Positions 23,785 to 30,009 of a stretch of 35,432 nt of DNA are shown here, piece by piece; the first letter of the stretch is position 1; each line of letters starts with the position of its first letter. Origin of the DNA: Betaproteobacteria bacterium (GTDB taxonomy: Bacteria; Pseudomonadota; Gammaproteobacteria; Burkholderiales; SHXO01); NCBI GenBank assembly GCA_009693245.1, contig SHXO01000022.1, positions 1-35,432 on the forward strand. Reading direction: 5' to 3'. The position numbers were made by a program, and so were the translations under genes. Below the pieces are notes generated by a model. It was given only the letters and a program-made list of their open reading frames with translations, made no database searches and was not told where the DNA came from.

Positions 23785-24707
23785 GCGAAAAATATTTCCG
23801 GCAAGGGAGGCCCCCATTGAAACAAGCTATCGGGCCCTACGATGAACGACTGCGCGGGTTTGCTCGCATCGAACAAATCGCCGTCGGCGAAGTGCTCCAC
23901 GATGTGACCGTGGGGATCGTACCAATAATCGAATATCTGGCTGCCCAGCAGATGGCGGCCAATGCCCCACACGTGCTTGTAACCTTTTTCCCTGAGCCAT
24001 TCGTGTCCCAACACCTGTGCGTCGAAATCTTGTATCTCGAAGGAAGCGTGATGGATTTTCGCCTTGGGCGCCTTGAACACGCCGATGCTGTGATGATCGG
24101 TCCACTCGGTACCGCGATCGCAACGCAAGAAGGCCCCCAACTTGCGGTCCTGGGTGCCTTCGTGAATATAGTCCGAGGGCAGCAAGCCAAAATTGTTGCA
24201 ATACCAGTCGAGAGTGCGCTGGAAGTCCGTGGCGAAGAACAGCGCGTGGCCCAATCGCAGGATTTGCGCGGGCCCCTTGGGGATGCGCTGAGGAGCGCCG
24301 CGTCGGTTTTTCTGCCCGGCGAAATTCACATGGAGTGGCTCGCGCATGGCCAAGGGCGCGGCGGGGGCGATACCGTGCACCACCTCCACGGGCAATCCAT
24401 CGGGGTCTTTCAACGCGATGCTCATTCCGCCGCCCGGGCCGGAAAGCGCGCGCGGCGCCGAGGCCCCAGGAATCCTGGTAGCAGCCTCGAAGTCCGCCGC
24501 GCTCGCCGCGCGCAAAGCCACGCCCGCGAAACCCGCCTTGTCCGCCTTCCGCACGGTGTAGCAATAGGCTGCGGGTCCGGTGCCGCGCATGTACAACGCG
24601 TCCGGCGTGCGGTGGGCCGTGACCAATCCAAAATCCGTCATGAAGGCCTCGATCGCATCCAGACCGGGGCTGTAGTAATTCACATGAGAAATATCCGCGA
24701 TCTTCAT
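23781..24707 (-). CDS. extradiol-type ring-cleavage dioxygenase of the VOC superfamily
   Basis: This 308-residue protein has two glyoxalase/VOC modules (about 1-115 and 148-280), as in type I extradiol dioxygenases such as BphC and XylE. In the second module the Fe(II) ligands can be placed: His154 in LGHALFF, His219 or His220 in KIHHASFEI, and Glu271 in DPHGHIVEHFAD. This is the 2-His-1-carboxylate set that cleaves catechols next to the diol. ATG 24707 is preceded by GGAGG with six bases spacing, so the earlier frame start is rejected. It is transcribed toward the thiolase with overlapping ends and diverges from the hydroxyquinol dioxygenase. The substrate is not evident; a catecholic intermediate is inferred. 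Confidence 0.85.
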   Translation of the reverse strand: MKIADISHVNYYSPGLDAIEAFMTDFGLVTAHRTPDALYMRGTGPAAYCYTVRKADKAGFAGVALRAASAADFEAATRIPGASAPRALSGPGGGMSIALKDPDGLPVEVVHGIAPAAPLAMREPLHVNFAGQKNRRGAPQRIPKGPAQILRLGHALFFATDFQRTLDWYCNNFGLLPSDYIHEGTQDRKLGAFLRCDRGTEWTDHHSIGVFKAPKAKIHHASFEIQDFDAQVLGHEWLREKGYKHVWGIGRHLLGSQIFDYWYDPHGHIVEHFADGDLFDASKPAQSFIVGPDSLFQWGPPLPEIFFA

Positions 24708-24798
24708 TTTTTTCCTCCGGTGATCGGCAACACTCACGGCTTAGTATGACAGGCTGGCGGAATGAGCGCCAAACGAGCACAACAGGAGACATGCAGCC

Positions 24799-25656
24799 AT
24801 GCGTAATTTGACTGAAGAGAATCTCACCGATGCGGTACTGAAGAAGCTGGAGGGCGCCACCGATGCGCGCTTCAAGCAGATCATGACCAGCCTGATCGAA
24901 CATGTGCACGGGTTCGTGCGCGAGGTGCAATTGACCGAGGCCGAGTGGATCACCGCCATCCAGTTCCTCACGGCCACCGGGCAGAAGTGCGACGACAAGC
25001 GCCAGGAGTTCATTTTGTTGTCAGACACCTTGGGGGTCTCCATGTTGGTGGATGCCATCAATCATCGCAATCCCTCCGGTGCCACGGAGTCCACCGTGAC
25101 CGGACCCTTCTATGTGAAGGGCGGCCCCGAAGTGCCCCTGGGAGGGAACATAGCTGAAGGCGTCGAAGGCCATCCCACTTATTTTTCCGGCCATGTGCGC
25201 ACTCCCGGAGGCGAGCCCATTGCCGGCGCGACCCTGGACCTGTGGTCCACCGACGGGGATGGTTGGTACGACGTGCAGCTAAAAGGCCAGAGTATGCGAG
25301 CGCGCGGGAAGGTGAAGACCGACGCGCAAGGCCGCTACAGTTTTTGGACCATCAAGCCAGTGAGCTATCCCATTCCCACCGATGGCCCCGTGGGCAAGAT
25401 GCTGTTGATGATGGGCAGGCACCCCTACCGGCCCGCCCATACGCACATGATTTTGTCGGCGCCGGGGTTCAAGCCGGTCACGACTCACGTCTTCGTCGAG
25501 GGCGACCCCTATCTGGAATCCGATGCGGTGTTCGGTGTGAAGAACTCGCTGGTGTCGGAATTCGTGCAACACCCGCCGGGTGTTGCGCCCGATGGCAAGC
25601 GAATGGACAAGGTTTTCTATACGGTGAATTTCGATTTCGGATTGGTGCCGGTGTAA
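24799..25656 (+). CDS. hydroxyquinol 1,2-dioxygenase
   Basis: This 285-residue intradiol dioxygenase cleaves hydroxyquinol (1,2,4-trihydroxybenzene) to maleylacetate. The Fe(III) ligands are Tyr157 (GDGWYDVQL), Tyr190 (PVSYPIP), His214 and His216 (RPAHTHMIL). Their spacing equals the Tyr164/Tyr197/His221/His223 set of the studied hydroxyquinol enzyme with a constant offset of seven. The N-terminal helical domain (1-95) and ESTVTGPFYV are typical. Hydroxyquinol specificity over catechol is inferred from overall resemblance and from maleylacetate reductase in the same island. GGAG is 11 bases before ATG 24799. It diverges from the VOC gene, and a hairpin overlaps its stop. Confidence 0.9.
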   Translation: MRNLTEENLTDAVLKKLEGATDARFKQIMTSLIEHVHGFVREVQLTEAEWITAIQFLTATGQKCDDKRQEFILLSDTLGVSMLVDAINHRNPSGATESTVTGPFYVKGGPEVPLGGNIAEGVEGHPTYFSGHVRTPGGEPIAGATLDLWSTDGDGWYDVQLKGQSMRARGKVKTDAQGRYSFWTIKPVSYPIPTDGPVGKMLLMMGRHPYRPAHTHMILSAPGFKPVTTHVFVEGDPYLESDAVFGVKNSLVSEFVQHPPGVAPDGKRMDKVFYTVNFDFGLVPV

Positions 25657-25666
25657 ACCCGGCACC
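25644..25666 (+). terminator. hairpin at the end of the hydroxyquinol dioxygenase gene
   Basis: GGTGCCGG (25644-25651), a 7-base loop containing the stop codon, and CCGGCACC (25659-25666) form a perfect 8-base stem. No T-run follows, so it is not a classic intrinsic terminator; it may protect the 3' end or act with Rho. Confidence 0.5.
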
Positions 25667-25783
25667 TTCACCACGGAAGCACAGAGACACGGAGAAAGGC
25701 AATACTAATCAGGCATTTTTCAAGTCCCGGACGAAAGTACGGGTTTGGGAGAGAAGTGCTTTTCTCTGTGCCTCTGTGGTGAA
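25667..25783. repeat. inverted-repeat element with TTCACCAC...CACAGAGA ends
   Basis: The left arm at 25667-25687 and the right arm at 25763-25783 are 21 bases long and complementary at 19 positions; the core reads CACAGAGA. About 75 bases lie between with no gene. The ends look like a widespread dispersed bacterial repeat (CACCACAGAGGCACAGAGA). It could be a MITE-like or REP-like element. It sits at the right edge of the catabolic island. Bases 25784-25856 show nothing further. Confidence 0.6.
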
Positions 25784-25856
25784 AATCTATTTAAGAATCG
25801 GCCGGTGGCTGGTCATTATTATAGCCCTCTTGCGAAGCCCGCATACCGGCCGGTTT

Positions 25857-26411
25857 CTATGGAAGTGGAAGGACCGTACGCGGCGAAAACCACACGGCCG
25901 ATACAAGCACCAATCCGAACGCGACCACGGCGCCGAGAGGCACTCCGAGCGGGAATAGACTGCGGACATTGAGGGAGCGGGCGCTGCGCGCCGCGCGCGC
26001 TATGAGGATCTCGGCGAAGGCGCTCCGCGTGGCGCTCTGTGCGAACCATTGAGCGCTCTTTAACTCATCCTTCAGTCCCGCGCTGGAATCCGTGGCACCC
26101 GCCGCCTGAGCGATGGTCATGGGTCGCGTAAGCCGCCAGAGGAACAAGGCTACAAGGGCAGTCCCGGCGGCGGCAAGAAAGGGCAAAAGCGCCGAGCGCA
26201 CGGGCTAAGAGGGGAGGGCCTTGGCGATCATCCACAGCGCAACGATGGCCGCGGTGAGCCAGCCCAAGTCGCGTGCGGCGAGGCTCCAGCGCATGCGCGC
26301 GGACGCCGCCGAAAGCCATTGATGCAGGGCCTCCCGGTCTGACTTTGCGTGGGTCATGAGAGCGGCGTGTACGCTGCGAAAGATAATGTTCGCCTGTAAG
26401 GCGGCCGGCAC
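25857..26411 (-). pseudogene. small membrane protein gene with an in-frame TAG
   Basis: Two open frames abut in the same reading frame, separated by TAG (complement of 26205-26207). The first (68 codons) ends with a membrane helix, DLGWLTAAIVALWMIAKALPS. After the stop comes PVRSALLPFLAAAGTALVALFLW, a second helix, then a soluble helical stretch (SAGLKDELKSAQWFAQSATRSAFAE) and a third helix near the end. The pattern of two N-terminal helices, an amphipathic segment and a third helix is like the start of large membrane proteins found near MoxR/DUF58-type operons, but I cannot name it. It reads as one gene of about 184 codons broken by an amber codon, perhaps itself a truncated remnant. Confidence 0.5.
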
Positions 26412-26546
26412 TTCTCGAACTCTTGGACCATCGTATCATAGGCCGGCGTTGCTTCCGCACGCTTCCAGATCGAAAAGCGGGAGTTATTTCAATGGCCCCG
26501 GTGCCCCTCTTATTCAGGGGAGATGGGGCGAAACTTTGGAGAAAGC

Positions 26547-27125
26547 ATGGTTCCTCGAATTCTCGCCTTCGCAGGCAGCACCCGGACAAAGTCTCACAAT
26601 AAAAAACTCGTTGCGCTGGCGGCGAGCGCGGCGCAAGCCGCCGGAGCGCAAGTGACCCTCCTGGATCTACGCGATTTCCCCATGCCGTTCTATGACGGCG
26701 ATTTGGAGGCGCAGCTGGGATTGCCTGAAAAGGCAATGGCCCTCAGGGAGTTGATGGTGAGCCACCACGGCTTCTTGCTAAGCTGCCCGGAATACAACGC
26801 CTCGGTTTCCGCTGTGTTCAAGAATGCCATCGATTGGGTGTCGAGGCCCCAGGCTGGGGAATCCTCCGCCGTGGCCTTCAAGGGGAAATGGGCGGCCCTG
26901 ATGTCCGCTTCGCCAGGAAATCTAGGCGGACTGAGAGGCCTCCTCGCGGTGCGCCAGATTCTGAACACCCTGGGTGTACTGGTACTGCCCACCCAACTGG
27001 CGGTCGCGCGCGCGAACGACGCCTTCGACGAGACTGGTGCGCTGAAGGACGCCGGACACAGTGGGGCATTGACAGGTATTGCGACCGAGCTGATACGGTA
27101 TTTGCGGGCCACGGCCACCTCCTAG
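26547..27125 (+). CDS. NADPH-dependent FMN reductase (flavodoxin fold)
   Basis: This 192-residue protein is of the NADPH-dependent FMN/azo/quinone reductase family. It has the phosphate-binding loop FAGSTRTKSHNKKL, LLDLRDFPMPFYDGD, and the conserved PEYNASVSAVFKNAIDWVSR motif that contacts flavin. SPGNLGGLRGLLAVRQIL completes the family pattern. ATG 26547 has GGAG six bases upstream and starts at the first strand of the fold; the earlier in-frame codon adds nothing. It stands alone, so a general role in flavin or quinone reduction is inferred. Confidence 0.88.
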   Translation: MVPRILAFAGSTRTKSHNKKLVALAASAAQAAGAQVTLLDLRDFPMPFYDGDLEAQLGLPEKAMALRELMVSHHGFLLSCPEYNASVSAVFKNAIDWVSRPQAGESSAVAFKGKWAALMSASPGNLGGLRGLLAVRQILNTLGVLVLPTQLAVARANDAFDETGALKDAGHSGALTGIATELIRYLRATATS

Positions 27126-27135
27126 CGATAAGGGT

Positions 27136-27285
27136 TTGAACACGAGCATCACGGACTTCTTGCGTTTTTCGATGAAGGTGTATTACAAAGCTACGTGTGG
27201 AGGAAGGACTGGTTCAAACTTCGGGCGAGAGGTAGCGCAACAGCTATCCCGCGAGTTTGATAGACCAAATATAAGAGGGACCTAA
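27136..27285 (+). CDS. possible 49-residue ORF upstream of the acetyltransferase
   Basis: A TTG at 27136 opens a 49-codon frame (NTSITDFLRFSMKVYYKATC...) that ends in TAA one base before the GTG of the acetyltransferase. There is no ribosome-binding site and no recognised family. It may be a leader, a degraded gene or chance. Confidence 0.15.
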   Translation: MNTSITDFLRFSMKVYYKATCGGRTGSNFGREVAQQLSREFDRPNIRGT

Positions 27286-27286
27286 C

Positions 27287-27793
27287 GTGGCAACCGCAAA
27301 AAGCATCACCATTCGACTAGGCCGTCCGGCCGATGCCCAAGAACTGGCGCGCATGTCTCGCGACTTGATCGAACACGGCTTGGGCTGGACGTGGACCCCG
27401 GGGCGTGTCCTGCGGGAGATCTGCAACCGCGAAACGGTGACTGCCATAGCCTGCGAGGGCCAGCGCATCGTGGCCTTTGCCATCATGTACTTCGGCGACG
27501 AGGATGCCCACCTGAACCTGCTCGCGGTGAAGCCCGAATTTCATGGCAAGGGAGTAGGGCGCCGCTTGATGGATTGGCTACAAAGCTCTTGCTTGACGGC
27601 CGGCATCAAGAATGTGGCCTTGGAACTGCGCTCCACCAACCACGCCGCCCGGCTGTTCTACCGCCGGGTGGGTTTCCGTGAAGTGGGCCAAGTGCCTTTT
27701 TACTATGCCGAGCGCGAAGCCGCTGTGAAGATGTCCATGGGGCTTGGGGTCAAGCCCACGGAAACCAAGGATGGGGATTCTTCCCGGCTCTGA
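27287..27793 (+). CDS. GNAT-family N-acetyltransferase
   Basis: This 168-residue protein transfers an acetyl group from acetyl-CoA to an amine. The acetyl-CoA site is LLAVKPEFHGKGVGRRLMDWL (about 84-104, motif A with the Q/RxxGxG/A pattern), followed by ALELRSTNHAARLFYRRVGFREVG (motif B). It resembles RimI-type proteins in layout, but the substrate is unknown. The start is GTG 27287; a GAGGG lies about eight bases upstream. It converges with the glutamate dehydrogenase gene three bases away. Confidence 0.85.
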   Translation: MATAKSITIRLGRPADAQELARMSRDLIEHGLGWTWTPGRVLREICNRETVTAIACEGQRIVAFAIMYFGDEDAHLNLLAVKPEFHGKGVGRRLMDWLQSSCLTAGIKNVALELRSTNHAARLFYRRVGFREVGQVPFYYAEREAAVKMSMGLGVKPTETKDGDSSRL

Positions 27794-27796
27794 GGT

Positions 27797-29068
27797 CTAC
27801 GGGTACAGGCCTCTTTCCACATGGGCCTGCAGCACGCGTTCGCAGGCCACCACGAAGGCGTCTGTACGTAACGTGATTTTGCGCTGCAGAGCCGTTTCCC
27901 AGATGTGCTTGAACGCGCCAATCAGAATCTTGTCCAGTTTCGTGTTGATCTCGTCTTCCGTCCAGAAAAACGAACTGAAGTCCTGAACCCACTCGAAGTA
28001 GGAAACCGTCACGCCTCCGGCGTTGGCGATGACGTCGGGGACCACCACGATGCCCCGGTCTTCCAGAACGAGATCCACATCGGGTAGCGTGGGCCCGTTG
28101 GCTCCCTCCAAGATGAGCCGGGTCTTGAGATTGGCGGCCCTGTGCGCGGTGATTTGCCCATCGATGGCGGCGGGGATGAGGACATCGCTTTCCACCTCCC
28201 AAAATTGGTCGTCCGTAATCTGATCGCCATCCTTGAATTGGGCAATGCCGCCGTGGGCGCGAAGGTTGGCCATGAGATCGGCGATGTCCAAGCCTTCAGG
28301 ATTGAACACCGCGCCGGAGTGATCTTGCACGGCCACGATCCTCGCCCCGTAGCCCGCGAATAACTCAGCCGCCGCCGAGCCCACGTTCCCGAAGCCTTGT
28401 ATGGCCACCCGCGCGCCTTCCAGATCGAGATTGATGCGACGCGCGGCTTCGCGCCCAATGACGAACACGCCCCGGCCCGTAGCTTTGACCATGCCCAAGG
28501 ATCCGCCCAGTTGTATAGGCTTGCCTGTGACCACGCCAGAGGCGGCGGCGCCGATATTCATGGAATAGGTGTCCATCATCCAGGCCATGATCTGCGCGTC
28601 GGTGTTCATGTCAGGCGCGGGGATGTCCTTGTCCGGGCCGATAAGCATGCCGATCTCGCTGGTGTATCGGCGTATGACGCGCTCGATTTCCTTCTTCGAG
28701 TACTTGCCCGGGTCGATACGAACGCCCCCCTTGGCGCCGCCGAAAGGCAAGTTCACTGCTGCGTTCTTGATGGTCATCCAGGCGGCCAGCGCCATGACCT
28801 CCTCCAAGGTCACTCATGGGTGGTAGCGCACGCCGCCTTTACCCGGCCCGCGCGCCAAGTTGTGTTGCACGCGATAACCCTCGAAATGCGCCAGTTCGCC
28901 GCTGTCCAACTCCACCGGAATGTCCACGATCAAGGATCGCTTCGGGCAGCGCAACGTATCCGCCAGGTTGGCGAGCGGTCCCAAGTAAGGCACCACGCGC
29001 TCGATTTGCGCCAGATAGGTGCCCCAGGGGCTGTGGGGAGTGGGGGAGATGTAGGAAAGGGCGGTCAT
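27797..29068 (-). pseudogene. gdhA: glutamate dehydrogenase with an in-frame TGA after residue 84
   Basis: The gene reads as a normal NAD(P)-dependent glutamate dehydrogenase of 423 codons except for TGA at complement 28814-28816. The N-terminal part ends with [15 protein letters not shown]; the same frame continues [32 protein letters not shown], exactly where the family goes on, so one Asp/Asn/Ser-type residue is replaced by the stop. The catalytic lysine regions (GPGKGG, GGAKGG) flank it. The Rossmann motif [12 protein letters not shown] and the C-terminal domain are intact. The enzyme interconverts glutamate and 2-oxoglutarate plus ammonium. GTG directly after the TGA could reinitiate, but would lose the N-terminal substrate domain. 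Loss of function, a sequence error or recoding are all possible. Confidence 0.8.
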
Positions 29069-29153
29069 AACGGTCTCGTGGAGAAGGGACGCGATATTGT
29101 GCAGCGAGATTCACTATCATGGCGCATTGGCGCGGTAGCTGGCGCAGCGTACG

Positions 29154-29573
29154 ATGGCGTCCATGACAGCCCCCACTCCATTGACCATCGATGAGTCCGA
29201 AGCCGAGATCGTCGCGATTCGGGCGCAGGGAGCGGGCGGGCAGAACGTCAATAAGGTGTCGAGCGCGATTCAACTGCGTTTCGACATCGTGGCCTCCAGT
29301 CTTCCCAGCGAGGTGAAGCAAAGGCTTCTGGCGCTACGCGACAAGCGCATCACGCGAGAGGGCGTGCTGGTTCTGCGGGCGCAGCGCCATCGCACCCAGG
29401 AAATGAACCGGATCGACGCTTTGGCGCGCCTGCATGAGGTGGTCAACAGCGTGGCGGCGCCGCCACGGGTGCGCCGCGCGACCAAACCGACTTTTGGTTC
29501 CCGGCAACGCCGGCTGGCGGTGAAGGCCCAGCGCGCGCAAACCAAGGCGCTGCGCGGACGGGTGTTGGACTAA
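29154..29573 (+). CDS. arfB: alternative ribosome-rescue factor ArfB (peptidyl-tRNA hydrolase, YaeJ-type)
   Basis: This 139-residue protein has a single class I release-factor domain with the catalytic GGQ in RAQGAGGQNVNKVSSAIQLRFD, and a basic tail (RRATKPTFGSRQRRLAVKAQRAQTKALRGR) that in ArfB enters the empty mRNA channel of stalled ribosomes. It lacks the codon-reading domains of RF1/RF2, which fits rescue of ribosomes at mRNA ends. ATGs at 29154 and 29163 are both possible; the family begins close to the second. It diverges from the glutamate dehydrogenase gene. Confidence 0.93.
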   Translation: MASMTAPTPLTIDESEAEIVAIRAQGAGGQNVNKVSSAIQLRFDIVASSLPSEVKQRLLALRDKRITREGVLVLRAQRHRTQEMNRIDALARLHEVVNSVAAPPRVRRATKPTFGSRQRRLAVKAQRAQTKALRGRVLD

Positions 29574-29579
29574 TCACCG

Positions 29580-29972
29580 CTACTTGGCGTTCCGCTGCCG
29601 GTTCTTGTCACGTAGAAACTCGACAATCTTCCAAATCTCATCGGGTTTTAACTTATCAGCGAATGGGGACATGACAGTGCCGCGCCGGCCCTTGGCGATG
29701 GCGTTGAAGATCATGCTGTCCGTGGGCTGGTATATCCACTCGTCGTCGGTGAGGTCCGGACCGACCGCACCTTCGGCTTCGTGTCCGTGGCAGGCATAGC
29801 ATCCCATCTTCAGAAAGAGCTTCTTGCCTTCAACAGCAGCGGCCCCGTCGCGGTCGTAGGGGTTCTTTACCTCATCCGCGGTCACAGCGTTTCCAAGACA
29901 GAAAGCCAGCGAGAACGCCAGAGCGAGTACGCTGGCGCGTGCGAACAAAGGTGAGGGCATGATGTTACTCAT
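29580..29972 (-). CDS. c-type cytochrome, probable electron acceptor of the PQQ dehydrogenase
   Basis: This 130-residue exported protein has a signal peptide (about 1-32) and one haem site CYACH (58-62), with Met101 in GTVMSPF as the likely sixth ligand. It follows the PQQ alcohol dehydrogenase gene on the same strand, an arrangement in which the cytochrome takes electrons from PQQH2 (a XoxG-like role; inference from position). Two ATGs, 29972 and 29960, are possible, neither with a good ribosome site; a strong hairpin lies two bases before the first. It ends seven bases from arfB, tail to tail. Confidence 0.87.
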   Translation of the reverse strand: MSNIMPSPLFARASVLALAFSLAFCLGNAVTADEVKNPYDRDGAAAVEGKKLFLKMGCYACHGHEAEGAVGPDLTDDEWIYQPTDSMIFNAIAKGRRGTVMSPFADKLKPDEIWKIVEFLRDKNRQRNAK

Positions 29973-29973
29973 A

Positions 29974-30000
29974 AGAAGCGGCGGCGAAGCCGCCGCTTCT
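29974..30000 (-). promoter_or_regulatory. 12-bp perfect hairpin between PQQ dehydrogenase and cytochrome genes
   Basis: AGAAGCGGCGGC (29974-29985), loop GAA, and GCCGCCGCTTCT (29989-30000) form a perfect 12-base stem. It starts nine bases after the dehydrogenase stop and ends one base short of the cytochrome ATG 29972. No T-run follows, so it would act as a partial terminator or mRNA stabiliser, and it covers the place where a ribosome site should be. Confidence 0.75.
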
Positions 30001-30009
30001 AGCTTCTAA

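Noticed and set aside
23827-24930. Minus-strand open frame of 367 codons over the VOC gene
   Set aside because: Arginine-rich shadow in another frame of the extradiol gene, crossing into the divergent hydroxyquinol dioxygenase gene.
28814-28816. TGA read as selenocysteine in glutamate dehydrogenase
   Set aside because: The position is normally Asp/Asn/Ser, not Cys, and selenocysteine in this family is not known. No selenocysteine insertion hairpin was identified.
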